DNA of 64,000 nucleotides from Bin87 sp965232895 (GTDB lineage Bacteria > Chloroflexota > Dehalococcoidia > Lucifugimonadales > UBA3495), in assembly GCA_965232895.1 (NCBI GenBank), contig OZ247430.1:2232001-2296000 (forward strand). Reading direction: 5' to 3'. The translations under genes and the position numbers were made by a program. How positions within the stretch are numbered: position 1 is the stretch's first letter; each line of letters starts with the position of its first letter. This document shows, piece after piece, positions 35,658 through 43,954 of the stretch. The notes beneath the pieces were generated by a model that saw only the letters and a program-made list of their open reading frames with translations, was not told the origin of the DNA and did not search any database.

Positions 35658-37181
35658 TCAGGATTGGGATGATGTTTGCCGCCGCCGCGCCGGCCGCTTT
35701 TTCGTTGCGGACGCCGCCGCCCGCTCTGCCTCCCGCTGGGCGCGGATGCGTTCCAGCAGGATTGATGCCGGCTCATCGTCCGGGTCCTGGGGCGCCAGTT
35801 GGCCGGAGAAGGCCCGCTTCAGGATGCTCTGGCGCAGTCGCTCCGCCCGCTGCCGGCTGGCCTCCACCGCCGTCTCCGCCTGCTGGATCACCGACAGCCG
35901 CCGCTCCGTCTCGGCCACGATGCGGCGCTGCTCCGCGAGGGGCGGGAGGGGGATCTTGCATATGGACAAGTCTTGCTGATTGACCTTGTGGATGCCTGCG
36001 GTGGTTCTCGCGACAGTTTCCAATTGCTGGCGGACGGTCGCCGAGTTCCACACGTGGGCGAAGTAACTCAGCGAAACCTCGGGATGCAATCGAAATCGGA
36101 TCAAAGTATCAGGATATGCGACCGGCGCATGTACGGGCCCGACGATTCCTCCCAGCCCTACCAGCTTTATCGACCCATTGCCGCGAGAAACAAAGAAATC
36201 GCCTTCCCGGATGAAAAACGGTTCGGCTTCGTGCTCGGTCCATGCACCGACTTTGAACTCATTCTGGTTGATTTGCCCATCCTGCAAAGCCGTTAGGCGC
36301 AACACTGGGAAACCATCTGATGCCGTTTTGACCGACCTGCCGTTTGCAAGAGGTTCGCTGATGAGAGCGTCAACCGTCGCCCACGCCCACCCCTCCGACA
36401 GCGGCGGCAGGTCGGACGCGTCGGGCGCGGCCGGCTCCTGGTACTTGCCCCGCCGTTTCTCCTGGGACTCCCAGCGCGCCCGACGCTCCGCCAGGATGCG
36501 CTCCAGCAGGACACCGGCCGGCTCGTACTCCCGACCCTCGGCGCGGGCCAGTTCCGCCTCGGTGGGCGCCAGCTCGCCGGAGCAGGCGGCCCGCAGTGTG
36601 CTGGCCCGGTAGCGTTTCAGGTTCGCCTGCGTCCGCCGCAGCGCGGCCACCGCCGCATCCAGCCGCGTGAACTGCTTCTCAATCTCCGCAACGATGCGCC
36701 GCTGCTCGGGGAGGGGTGCTAACAAAAAGGGTATTCTCGCGGCGTTAGCAGCCGAGATTTCTTTGAATGTGGTGCCGCCGCTCAGTGGTTCCACCAATTC
36801 CTGTGAGTTTTGCAAATAGTAGTACGCATAACTCGGATCTATTTCGTCAGGGAGAACAAAACTCTTGAATCCCTGATTGGTCGCCAATGGTTGGGATGCA
36901 ATAGCCACATAGCCAATGGGAGCTCGCGAACTGAACAGCACCGTTCCGGCGGGCACGATGCGCGCGCTCGAGCCGTTTAGCCCTTTCTCAGTGATATTGC
37001 GCGCACCGCGAGCGATGCACTTTTCTCGATAACCCGACAAATCAGCCGGCGTTATCCAGGGTACTTCGCCTCCCTCAAAGTTAGAGGGGTCGGACGTTTT
37101 GGGTGTTCCACCGCCAACGATGGTGGCGATCTCACCCATCGTAGCCCATTGCCAAGACATGGGTATAACTTGCAGTGTCAT
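35658..37181 (-). CDS. hsdS: Type I restriction-modification specificity subunit (HsdS)
   Basis: HsdS selects the bipartite DNA target for the type I complex. Two target-recognition domains are visible (about residues 8-170 and 255-430). Each is followed by a conserved helical spacer beginning PEQRRIVAEIEKQFTRLDAA and AEQRRIVAETERRLSVIQQA. The repeat GELAPTEAELA / SGQLAPQDPDDEPASILLERI closes each half. The 507 residues are at the long end of the family (about 400-500). The start is not certain: Met 8 or Met 15 would also work. The basic tail (KKRPARRRQ) is unusual but plausible. hicB1 lies 23 bp upstream. Confidence 0.92.
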   Translation of the reverse strand: MTLQVIPMSWQWATMGEIATIVGGGTPKTSDPSNFEGGEVPWITPADLSGYREKCIARGARNITEKGLNGSSARIVPAGTVLFSSRAPIGYVAIASQPLATNQGFKSFVLPDEIDPSYAYYYLQNSQELVEPLSGGTTFKEISAANAARIPFLLAPLPEQRRIVAEIEKQFTRLDAAVAALRRTQANLKRYRASTLRAACSGELAPTEAELARAEGREYEPAGVLLERILAERRARWESQEKRRGKYQEPAAPDASDLPPLSEGWAWATVDALISEPLANGRSVKTASDGFPVLRLTALQDGQINQNEFKVGAWTEHEAEPFFIREGDFFVSRGNGSIKLVGLGGIVGPVHAPVAYPDTLIRFRLHPEVSLSYFAHVWNSATVRQQLETVARTTAGIHKVNQQDLSICKIPLPPLAEQRRIVAETERRLSVIQQAETAVEASRQRAERLRQSILKRAFSGQLAPQDPDDEPASILLERIRAQREAERAAASATKKRPARRRQTSSQS

Positions 37182-37204
37182 CGTCCGCTCTCAACGGCGG
37201 CTGG

Positions 37205-37435
37205 TTACGACGCCGCGGGCGCGGGGGTTTGCACTTCCACTTCAACCGCGGCGCTCACCGGTTCGGGGATGGTCTCGCCATGCTCGGCCATAAGCTCGAG
37301 GTGATCTTGCAGGGCGTCGGCGATGAGGGCCAGCGCTTCCTCACGGGTATCGCCCACGGCCACGCAGCCGGGCAGGTCCGGCAGATAGACGCCGAAACCC
37401 GTGGGACCTTGCTCGATTATCGCCAGGTACTTCAT
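37205..37435 (-). CDS. hicB: HicB-type antitoxin, copy 1
   Basis: HicB antitoxins have an RNase H-like fold that binds and neutralises HicA. MKYLAIIEQGPTGFGVYLPD is followed by LPGCVAVGDTREEALALIAD, the classic HicB signature. A short tail rich in Val, Glu, Pro and Ala ends at residue 76. No DNA-binding C-terminal domain is present. The ATG overlaps the hicA stop (ATGA), as expected for a coupled pair. It belongs to a unit repeated with an exact 698-bp period. Confidence 0.9.
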   Translation of the reverse strand: MKYLAIIEQGPTGFGVYLPDLPGCVAVGDTREEALALIADALQDHLELMAEHGETIPEPVSAAVEVEVQTPAPAAS

Positions 37436-37638
37436 TGACCCTGTCCTCCTGCCAATCCCGCTTGCCGCATAATGCTGGCCCAGGTTCCCGGCGGAACGTC
37501 GGAGCCGAGACGCCCCGCAATGGTAACCGTTCCCGGCTTTTCCGGGTGATGATACTGGCGATGACTGCCGTTGGTTCTTACGTAGTACCAACCGTCCTGT
37601 TCCACCGTTCGGATCGCGTCCCGCACTCTGGGGGGCAT
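37432..37638 (-). CDS. hicA: HicA-type mRNA interferase toxin, copy 1
   Basis: HicA is a small double-stranded-RNA-binding-fold ribonuclease that cuts mRNA. The 68 residues contain the invariant GSHRQY segment with the catalytic histidine, then YHHPEKPGTVTIAGRLGSDV and PPGTWASIMRQAGL, matching the family from end to end. It is translated just before its antitoxin hicB and overlaps it by 4 nt. The toxin looks intact. Confidence 0.93.
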   Translation of the reverse strand: MPPRVRDAIRTVEQDGWYYVRTNGSHRQYHHPEKPGTVTIAGRLGSDVPPGTWASIMRQAGLAGGQGQ

Positions 37639-37662
37639 GATGCGGCCTCGGCTAAAACAACG

Positions 37663-37860
37663 CTACTCGGGGAATACCACTACGCGAATTGCCCCTGGCG
37701 CTTCCCCGTCGTCGAAGTGGCACAGCGCTGCGTCCCGCAGCATGAGCTTCAGATGTTCCCAATCATCGCCCTCAGTGAATATGCTGTAGCCGACAGCGCG
37801 GGCTTCGTACCCGCCTTCGGGGGATTCTCGAACTTGAAAGACTATTTCCGCTTCTGACAT
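37663..37860 (-). CDS. Small HicB-fold-like protein, copy 1
   Basis: A 65-residue protein, MSEAEIVFQVRESPEGGYEA, then RAVGYSIFTEGDDWEHLKLM, that resembles half of a HicB domain. Similar short proteins are often mislabelled 2-oxoisovalerate dehydrogenase in databases, which this clearly is not. It sits 24 bp upstream of hicA, so each cassette has three genes. It may act as a second antitoxin component or regulator, which is inference. It differs from copy 2 at only a few residues. Confidence 0.8.
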   Translation of the reverse strand: MSEAEIVFQVRESPEGGYEARAVGYSIFTEGDDWEHLKLMLRDAALCHFDDGEAPGAIRVVVFPE

Positions 37861-37902
37861 GGCAATTCTCCTTTCCGTTGGTTCGAACCCGACGGCGGCG
37901 GG

Positions 37903-38133
37903 TTACGACGCCGCGGGCGCCGGGACTTCCACCTCCACCTCCACGGCCACATTTAGCGGTTCGGGGATGGTCTCGCCATGCTCGGCCATCAGTTCAACGT
38001 GATAGTTGGCAGCTTCCTGGATCAGCTGCCGGGTTTCCTCGAAGGTGTCGGCGGCGGCGATGCAACCGGGTAAATCCGGCAAGTCCGCCGCATAACCGTT
38101 GCCGGTTTTGGCGATTATCGCTACGTATTTCAT
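37903..38133 (-). CDS. hicB: HicB-type antitoxin, copy 2
   Basis: A 76-residue HicB paralogue, MKYVAIIAKTGNGYAADLPD, then LPGCIAAADTFEETRQLIQE. It lies exactly 698 bp from copy 1 and overlaps hicA copy 2 by 4 nt. It is closer in sequence to copy 3 (38601) than to copy 1, so the middle and upper units are the more recent pair. Intact by length and motif. Confidence 0.9.
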   Translation of the reverse strand: MKYVAIIAKTGNGYAADLPDLPGCIAAADTFEETRQLIQEAANYHVELMAEHGETIPEPLNVAVEVEVEVPAPAAS

Positions 38134-38336
38134 CGGTAATCTCTCCTGTCCAGTCCTGCCTGCTGCAAAATGCTGTACCACCTCCGTGTATCCAGTTCAG
38201 CTCCGAGGTTGCCGGAAATGGTCACTGTGCCCGGCTTCTCCGGATGATGGTAATGGCGATGGCTGCCGTTGGTTCCTACGTAGTACCAACCGTCCTGTTC
38301 CACCGTTCGGATCGCGTCCCGCACTCTGGGGGGCAT
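38130..38336 (-). CDS. hicA: HicA-type mRNA interferase toxin, copy 2
   Basis: A 68-residue HicA with the catalytic GSHRHY segment intact. Its first about 45 residues are nearly identical to copy 1, but the C-terminal part (GNLGAELDTRRWYSILQQAG) has diverged strongly from copy 1 (GRLGSDVPPGTWASIMRQAG). The divergent part would face the cognate HicB, which also differs, so cross-neutralisation may be limited (inference). Confidence 0.93.
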   Translation of the reverse strand: MPPRVRDAIRTVEQDGWYYVGTNGSHRHYHHPEKPGTVTISGNLGAELDTRRWYSILQQAGLDRRDYR

Positions 38337-38360
38337 GATGCGGCCTCGGCTAAAACAACG

Positions 38361-38558
38361 CTACTCGGGGCATACCACTACGCGAATTGCCCCTGGCGCT
38401 TCCCCGTCGTCGAAGTGGCACAGCGCCGCGTCCCGCAGCATGAACTTCAGATGTTCCCAGTCATCGCCCTCGGTGAATATGCTGTATCCGACAGCGCGGG
38501 CTTCGTACCCGCCCTCGGGGGATTCTCGCACTTGAAAGACTATTTCCGACTCTGACAT
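38361..38558 (-). CDS. Small HicB-fold-like protein, copy 2
   Basis: A 65-residue protein almost identical to copy 1, differing for example in SESEI against SEAEI and in LKFML against LKLML. It lies 698 bp from copy 1 and precedes hicA copy 2 by 24 bp. It is near-identical at DNA level too, unlike the hicB genes, so this part was copied or converted recently. The function is unknown. Confidence 0.8.
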   Translation of the reverse strand: MSESEIVFQVRESPEGGYEARAVGYSIFTEGDDWEHLKFMLRDAALCHFDDGEAPGAIRVVVCPE

Positions 38559-38600
38559 AGCGATTCGCCTTTCCGTTGGTTCGAACCCGACGGCGGCGGG

Positions 38601-38831
38601 TTACGACGCCGCGGGCGCCGGGACTTCCACCTCCACCTCTGCGGCTATGTACACTGGTTCGGGGATGGTTTCGCCATGCTCGGCCATTATTTCGACGTGG
38701 TAGTTGGCCGCTTCCTGGATCAGCTGCCGGGTTTCCTCGAAGGTGTCGGCGGCGGCGATGCAACCTGGCAGGTCGGGGAGGTAGGCCGAATAGCCGTTGC
38801 CGGTTTTGGCGATTAGCGCGACGTATTTCAT
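38601..38831 (-). CDS. hicB: HicB-type antitoxin, copy 3 (no partner toxin)
   Basis: A 76-residue HicB, MKYVALIAKTGNGYSAYLPD, then LPGCIAAADTFEETRQLIQE. It lies 698 bp above copy 2, but no hicA precedes it: the gene directly upstream is doc. It is the truncated third unit of the tandem array. An orphan antitoxin could protect against copy 2 HicA, to whose antitoxin it is very similar (inference). Confidence 0.88.
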   Translation of the reverse strand: MKYVALIAKTGNGYSAYLPDLPGCIAAADTFEETRQLIQEAANYHVEIMAEHGETIPEPVYIAAEVEVEVPAPAAS

Positions 38832-38851
38832 CGGGTATTCATCCTACGCGC

Positions 38852-39238
38852 TCACGCCGCCGGCAGCGGCTGTACGTTATCGGTCAGCCAGGCCGCGAGC
38901 TCGGCGAACCGGAAGGAGTTGGTATCGAACAGGCGCATGAAATGGTCGTAGGCTTCGAGGCTGTCGCAGTCGATGTAGTAGCCGTTCATCCGCAGGAATG
39001 TATCGGTGGCGAAGAAGGCGACCCGCTTGTTGCCGTCAACAAAGGGGTGGTTCATGGCCAGGCTTTCCAGCAGGGCGGCGGCTTCCTCAATGATGCCGTC
39101 GTAATACCCGATCTGGGGACGCATAATTGCAGACTCCAGCGCGCCCATATCGCGGAGCCCGTATTCACCGCCGAATTGGAGGATTTGGTCGTCGTGAATA
39201 TCGATTGCCGTCTCGACTGTCAAGAAGTGACGGGTCAT
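38852..39238 (-). CDS. doc: Doc/death-on-curing family Fic-fold toxin
   Basis: Doc toxins phosphorylate elongation factor EF-Tu, halting translation. The 128-residue protein carries the Fic-type loop HPFVDGNKRVAFFATDTFLR, with catalytic His and the anion-binding NKR. The opening MTRHFLTVETAIDIHDDQIL and GLRDMGALESAIMRPQ are typical of the family. The start overlaps the upstream antitoxin stop by 4 nt (ATGA). A hicB copy follows 20 bp downstream, so this pair probably drives the whole cassette series. Confidence 0.92.
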   Translation of the reverse strand: MTRHFLTVETAIDIHDDQILQFGGEYGLRDMGALESAIMRPQIGYYDGIIEEAAALLESLAMNHPFVDGNKRVAFFATDTFLRMNGYYIDCDSLEAYDHFMRLFDTNSFRFAELAAWLTDNVQPLPAA

Positions 39239-39462
39239 TGCGCCAGGAGCTCAGCGAGGCGCCGGTTCTTCTCGACGCTGGCGCGGTAATGGGCCATCAC
39301 TTCGGGACGTGACCGCTCGTTGGACTTGCTCGCTATGTAGGCGCTCATGGCGTCTTCGAGCACTGCCTGGAAGTGACGGCCTTCGCTGTGGGCAATCTCA
39401 CGCATTCCGGCCAGTAGTTCGGGGTATGCCTGACTGGAAAATTTCTCACGCTGCGCAACCAT
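39235..39462 (-). CDS. Antitoxin partner of Doc
   Basis: A 75-residue protein, YPELLAGMREIAHSEGRHFQ, then AVLEDAMSAYIASKSNERSR. It is helical with a charged tail, consistent with a ribbon-helix-helix DNA-binding N-terminus and a toxin-binding C-terminus. It is assigned as the Doc antitoxin because of order, small size and 4-nt overlap. It is not close to classical Phd. MITE copy E begins 75 bp upstream of its start. Confidence 0.78.
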   Translation of the reverse strand: MVAQREKFSSQAYPELLAGMREIAHSEGRHFQAVLEDAMSAYIASKSNERSRPEVMAHYRASVEKNRRLAELLAQ

Positions 39463-39536
39463 TTAACAAACCTCCACTGTGGTTCATACAGGTTAGGGCA
39501 TCACGTATTGTTGCGTCAAGATACGCCTTGATGTGC

Positions 39537-39687
39537 AGGGCAATCGCATCATAGGCTCCACACCCGTCACTCCGGCGAAAGCCGGAGTCCATTGGTCATA
39601 GAATGAACGAATTTGAAGCGTATTTAACGAATTAGATCACTGGATTCCTGCGCACGCAGGAATGACGACGATGATGCGATTGCCTTG
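39537..39687 (+). mobile_element. MITE copy E
   Basis: A 151-bp element with ends AGGGCAATCGCATCAT and ATGATGCGATTGCCT, and hairpins ACTCCGGCGAAAGCCGGAGT and ATTCCTGCGCACGCAGGAAT. It is flanked by a perfect 9-bp duplication TTGATGTGC (39528-39536 and 39688-39696). It sits between hsdR and the antitoxin/doc pair, 14 bp past the hsdR stop. Confidence 0.92.
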
Positions 39688-39701
39688 TTGATGTGCTTCG
39701 C

Positions 39702-42503
39702 CTACCGCACCAGCTCCAGGTTCAGCTCGTCGATGATCGTCTGCAACTCGTCGCCGAACAGGTCGTGGGCTGCGATCAGGCCGCCCCGTTGGTCCAGCGG
39801 CGAATTTTGAAGGTCCCGCATCTCCGCGCTCACGTTGCCGGCGATGCGGTCGCGGATGGCCTCGAGCCACCAGCGTTGCTCGTCGGTGAACTCCCGGCCT
39901 ACCGTTTCCTGCACGGCCAGCCAGCCCTCGAACCGGCGGTTCACGTGGTCGGCGAAGGGGGCCAGCTCGTCGGCGTCGCCGGTGGCGTAGCGCACCAACG
40001 CGACGATGTCCGCCAGTTGCCGTTGACCGGAGCCGCGCACTCTGGACTCGTCCAGCCGCTGGTACGCCTGCCACAGCCGCTCGGTGGTCCACGACCGGGG
40101 CGGCGCCTGCATCGCGTCGGCCAGCGCGCGAATGTCGTCCAGGCGCAGCCGCTGCCGGTAGGGCCGCTCGTACAAGACCTGCAACGCCGTGATCTCGTCG
40201 CGGTTCTCGTCGATGAACTGCCGGAAGGACTGCACGGCTTCCTGGGCCGCGTCGTCGGTGAAGCCGGCGTCCAGCACCACGTCCTTGCTCACGGTGTCGA
40301 TGGTCTGCTCATGGGACTGGTGGATGGTCTCCAGCCGCTGGCGCAGTTCGGGGTTGGACGCGAAAGGCGAGGCGGCAGCGCCGCGCAACTGCTTTTCTGC
40401 ATCCGCGATGGCCTCCGGCGGCGGCTCGTCCAGCCCGGTGGATTCCCGGGCCGCTTGCAGCGCGACGTCGGGGTCGGTGGCCCGCACCAGGTTGGTGATG
40501 AGGTTTTGCAGCGGAACTCCGGCGGCCGCGGTTTCGATGGATTCGCGTTCCGCCGCCGATATCTTGTGCGACAGCCGCGCCAGCCGGCTCGCCAGCGATG
40601 AGAGATGGTCCGGCTCGCGGCTGCCCTTGGCGATCAGGTCCAGAAGTTGCCCGAAGGTCTTGGTGGGCTCGCGCTCCAGCGAGTAGGAGTCGGACAGATC
40701 CGACTCGGTAACGCCCACGGCGTCGATGATGACGAAGCGGTCCTTGTTCTCTGCGTCCGGCGTGACCGCGTTGAAATCGGTGGACGAGATGACACGCACG
40801 CCGCGGCCCTTCATCTGCTCGAAGAAGTTGCGGCTCTGCACGTTGCGCATGAAGAACACGATCTCGACCGGCTTGATGTCGGTGCCGGTGGCGATCATGT
40901 CCACCGTCACCACGATGCGCGGATGGTAGCTGTTGCGGAACGCGGCGATGAGTTGTTCCGGCGGGACGCCGGTGGTGCGATACGTGATCTTCTGGCAGAA
41001 CTCGTTGCCCTTGCCGAACTCCGTCCGCACGATGTCCACGATGTCGTCGGCGTGGCTGTCGTCCTTGGCGAAGATGATGGTCTTGGGCGTTTCGGTGCGC
41101 CCGGGGAAGATATCGGTGAACAGATTGTCACGGAAGGTGCGGATGACGGTGCGAATCTGGTCCTCGGCCACCACGTCCCGGTCCAATTGGCCGGCGGTGT
41201 AAGTGAGGTCCTCGTCCAGTTCTTCCGCCCATCGCGTGGTCTTGGCCTTGCGGTTGCGTCGGTCTATATGCTGACCCGATTCGACGCTGGATCCCTCCTC
41301 GGTGATCTGCGTGCGGATGCGGTAGATATCGGAATCTACGTTTACGCCGTCCGCCACGGCCTCCTCGTGGGTGTATTCCATCACCAGGTTCTGCTGGAAG
41401 AACCCGAAAGTCTGCGCCGAGGGCGTGGCGGTGAGGCCGATCAGGAAGGCGTCGTAGTACTCCAGAGCCTGCCGCCACAAATTGTAGATGGATCGGTGGC
41501 ACTCGTCGGTGATTATGAAGTCAAAGGTGTCGATGGGGATGTCGGGGTTGTACTCCACAGCGCCCGGCTGCGGGTTGACCCGGGCGAAGTCGAAGCCGGA
41601 GAGTTCATCCTTCTCCGGTTCGAGCTCTTCGCCCCGCAGCATGGAATACACTCGTTGGATGGTGGAGATGCACACCCGGCTCACCGGGTCGATATGGCCC
41701 GACTGCAACAGCTGGACGTTGTACAACTCGGTGAACTTCCGGTTCTCCTCGGGCGTTGTGAAGCCCTGGAACTCCCGCAGGGTCTGGCGTCCCAGGTTGT
41801 TGCGGTCCACCAGGAACAGCACCCGTCTGGCGCCGGCGTGCTTGATGAGACGATACACCAGGTTGCAGGCGGTGAAAGTCTTGCCGCTGCCGGTGGCCAT
41901 CTGGATCAACGCCCGCGGTTTCGCCAGCGCCAGCGATTCCTCCAGGTTCAGGATGGCGCGCTCCTGCACCGGCCAGAGCGCCCCGGCATCCAGCGGCGGC
42001 ATTTCGGTGAGACGTTGCCGCAAGTTCAGCGGGACCGAATATGGGGCGCTTGGCTCCGCCACGCCCGCCGGCGCGTTCGTCGCATTTGAGCCGAGCCAAT
42101 CCGCCAACGCGCCCGGCGTATGGAACGTGAACACGTTGCGGCTGCGCGGTTCCGGATCCATCAGGTTGGTGAAGCGAGTTTCGGACCCGGTGGTTTCGTA
42201 GAGGAACGGCAGCGGTTTGCGGTGCGCCGGCAGCGCGTCCGGCAGACCGTCGCTGTACTTGCCCGATTGGGTCTCCACGCCGGTGAGGGTGTAACCGGCG
42301 GGCTTTGCCTCGACCACGCCGGCCGCCTTGCCATCAACGTACAGCAGATAATCGGCGGCGCCGTGGCCGGATTTCAGCCCGAATTCGCGGATCGCAACGC
42401 CCCGGGCGGCGGAGAGGTTGAGCGAGTGAACATCCTGCACAGCCCACCCCGCCGGCTCGAGCCGGCGGTCGATTTGTTCGCGGGATTTCTGTTCCGGGGT
42501 CAT
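39702..42503 (-). CDS. hsdR: Type I restriction endonuclease subunit (HsdR)
   Basis: The motor and nuclease subunit that translocates and cuts unmethylated DNA. The N-terminal nuclease core is GAADYLLYVDGKAAGVVEAKP with the D and E-x-K residues. The helicase motor shows Walker A ATGSGKTFTACNLVYRL, the motif FLVDRNNLGRQTL, the DEAD-box-like DECHRSIYNLWRQ and later VTVDMIATGTDIKP. A C-terminal HsdR helical region (FDSP-type) follows. The start is set at ATG 42503 (MTPEQKSREQID); an in-frame ATG at 42530 adds nine residues. The 933 residues fit the family. It is the first gene of the island in transcription order. Confidence 0.95.
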   Translation of the reverse strand: MTPEQKSREQIDRRLEPAGWAVQDVHSLNLSAARGVAIREFGLKSGHGAADYLLYVDGKAAGVVEAKPAGYTLTGVETQSGKYSDGLPDALPAHRKPLPFLYETTGSETRFTNLMDPEPRSRNVFTFHTPGALADWLGSNATNAPAGVAEPSAPYSVPLNLRQRLTEMPPLDAGALWPVQERAILNLEESLALAKPRALIQMATGSGKTFTACNLVYRLIKHAGARRVLFLVDRNNLGRQTLREFQGFTTPEENRKFTELYNVQLLQSGHIDPVSRVCISTIQRVYSMLRGEELEPEKDELSGFDFARVNPQPGAVEYNPDIPIDTFDFIITDECHRSIYNLWRQALEYYDAFLIGLTATPSAQTFGFFQQNLVMEYTHEEAVADGVNVDSDIYRIRTQITEEGSSVESGQHIDRRNRKAKTTRWAEELDEDLTYTAGQLDRDVVAEDQIRTVIRTFRDNLFTDIFPGRTETPKTIIFAKDDSHADDIVDIVRTEFGKGNEFCQKITYRTTGVPPEQLIAAFRNSYHPRIVVTVDMIATGTDIKPVEIVFFMRNVQSRNFFEQMKGRGVRVISSTDFNAVTPDAENKDRFVIIDAVGVTESDLSDSYSLEREPTKTFGQLLDLIAKGSREPDHLSSLASRLARLSHKISAAERESIETAAAGVPLQNLITNLVRATDPDVALQAARESTGLDEPPPEAIADAEKQLRGAAASPFASNPELRQRLETIHQSHEQTIDTVSKDVVLDAGFTDDAAQEAVQSFRQFIDENRDEITALQVLYERPYRQRLRLDDIRALADAMQAPPRSWTTERLWQAYQRLDESRVRGSGQRQLADIVALVRYATGDADELAPFADHVNRRFEGWLAVQETVGREFTDEQRWWLEAIRDRIAGNVSAEMRDLQNSPLDQRGGLIAAHDLFGDELQTIIDELNLELVR

Positions 42504-42800
42504 GGCTGCTTGATCACCCGTGAAACGCAATCGTCAGATTGCATGGTCGCCATGGTAGCCAAACGGCGAACGCTAGTCCACCACCGGCCGCATCACGGCG
42601 AAACCCCGGAGCGCGTTCCCCGGGTAATCCTCGGGGGAGGCCAAATTCAACAGATAGTTGGCCCAGTAAACCTCGCCGCAATGAGCGCATCCCGCCCGCA
42701 TCAACAGCGCAACAGATCTATTCGCAAGTTCCCGTTGTGATAATCAAAGCGATAACCCAACTATCAGGGTCGTAAGCCTATGCCCAGACACGGGATTTAA
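42504..42800. other. Intergenic stretch upstream of hsdR
   Basis: About 300 bp that should carry the hsdR promoter on the minus strand. I see no gene, MITE or hairpin here that I can support. Confidence 0.35.
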
Positions 42801-42890
42801 TGGCGGAGAGGGCGGGATTCGAACCCGCGAGAGGCGTTAACCCCTACGCGATTTCCAGTCGCGCCCATTCGTCCACTCTGGCACCTCTCC
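42801..42890 (-). tRNA. tRNA-Ser (GGA)
   Basis: Minus strand: acceptor GGAGAGG pairs with CCTCTCC, discriminator G, and CCA is encoded (42801-42803). The anticodon loop CTGGAAA gives anticodon GGA (codons TCC and TCT). It has a long variable arm, typical of serine tRNA, and T arm GCGGG-TTCGAAT-CCCGC. Confidence 0.95.
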
Positions 42891-42997
42891 GCAGTGGCCC
42901 GGATACTGCAGCGAACCGGGTCGCGTAGTATCCCGAAGGGCTCGGCAAAATTATAGCATGGGCGACACGGCTTACGGAGACGCGGGTACCCGCCAGC

Positions 42998-43143
42998 AGG
43001 GCAATCGCAGCATAGGCTCCACGCCCGTCACTCCGGCGAATGCCGGAGTCCATTAGTCATAGAACGAATTTGAAGCGTATTTGACGAATTCGACCACTGG
43101 ATTCCTGCTTCCGCAGGAATGACGGCGATGGTGCGATTGCCCT
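42998..43143 (+). mobile_element. MITE copy F
   Basis: A 146-bp element bounded by AGGGCAATCGCAGCAT and ATGGTGCGATTGCCCT, with hairpins ACTCCGGCGAATGCCGGAGT and ATTCCTGCTTCCGCAGGAAT. It lies between two tRNA genes. No convincing target duplication is seen, so one flank may have changed since insertion. Confidence 0.82.
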
Positions 43144-43282
43144 GCTTCGCCGTTCGATACGGCGCTACCGTGCCGGTCACTGTGGCAAAATGTGAACTGG
43201 TCCCACAGCGGGGCGTGCAAGAGGGCGGCCCACCGATTGCTTGCAGTAGCAACAAGCGGGCGCCGCCCTTGGATAGAGAAAC

Positions 43283-43369
43283 TGGTGCCGAAGGTCGGAC
43301 TCGAACCGACACGGGATATTCTCCCACCGGTTTTTGAGACCGGCGCGTCTACCATTCCGCCACTTCGGC
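43283..43369 (-). tRNA. tRNA-Leu (CAA)
   Basis: Minus strand: acceptor GCCGAAG pairs with CTTCGGC, discriminator A, and CCA is encoded (43283-43285). Loop CTCAAAA gives anticodon CAA (codon TTG). A long variable arm is present, as in leucine tRNAs, with T arm GTCGG-TTCGAGT-CCGAC. Confidence 0.95.
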
Positions 43370-43490
43370 CGGGAGGTTCAGTATAGCACGGTTGCGTCTG
43401 AGCCCGGTCGCGTTGTAGCATTTAACGACCCCATCAACGTGTAAAGTGCGGCTCCGGCAGCACTTGAAAAGCGCGAAAGGCGGAAGCTTT

Positions 43491-43946
43491 ATGGCTACCC
43501 TCAAGGACCGGTTGGAAGAAGACATCCGCAACACCATGCGCGCTCGCGACCGTGAGCGCCTGGAGACCCTGCGGTTCCTCAAGAGCCAGATCCAGCTTAC
43601 CGAGAAAAACAACCTCAAAGAACTGGACGAGAGCGGCGTCACCGACGTGGTAGCCAAGCAGGTCAAGGACCGCCGGGAGAGCATCGAGATGTTCGGCCAG
43701 GGTGGGCGCGCTGACCTGGTATCCAAAGAGGAAGCGTCCCTCGCCATCCTCCTGGAATACATGCCTGAACAACTGGGCGAAGACGAAATCGAGGCCATTG
43801 CCCGCCAGTCCATCGCCGATGCCGGAGCAGCCGGGCCGGGAGACCGCGGCAAGGTCATGGGCCGCATCATGCCGCAGGTGCGCGGCAAGGCCGATGGCAA
43901 CCAGGTCAACGCCATCGTATCCCGACTTCTGGAAGCGGCGGGCTGA
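43491..43946 (+). CDS. yqeY: GatB/YqeY-domain protein
   Basis: A small helical protein of 151 residues sharing the C-terminal YqeY domain of the GatB amidotransferase. MATLKDRLEEDIRNTMRARD, then RERLETLRFLKSQIQLTEKN and the later LLEYMPEQLGEDEIEAIARQ are diagnostic. ATG 43491 is chosen over 43446 because AAGGCGGAAG lies just upstream and the extra residues are not conserved. A role in tRNA-dependent amidation has been suggested for the family but is unproven. purQ starts 8 bp downstream, so they are co-transcribed. Confidence 0.92.
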   Translation: MATLKDRLEEDIRNTMRARDRERLETLRFLKSQIQLTEKNNLKELDESGVTDVVAKQVKDRRESIEMFGQGGRADLVSKEEASLAILLEYMPEQLGEDEIEAIARQSIADAGAAGPGDRGKVMGRIMPQVRGKADGNQVNAIVSRLLEAAG

Positions 43947-43954
43947 CCCCACCC

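Noticed and set aside
37663..38558. Naming the 65-residue proteins 2-oxoisovalerate dehydrogenase
   Set aside because: They are far too short and resemble half of a HicB domain; the enzyme name in databases is an old misannotation.
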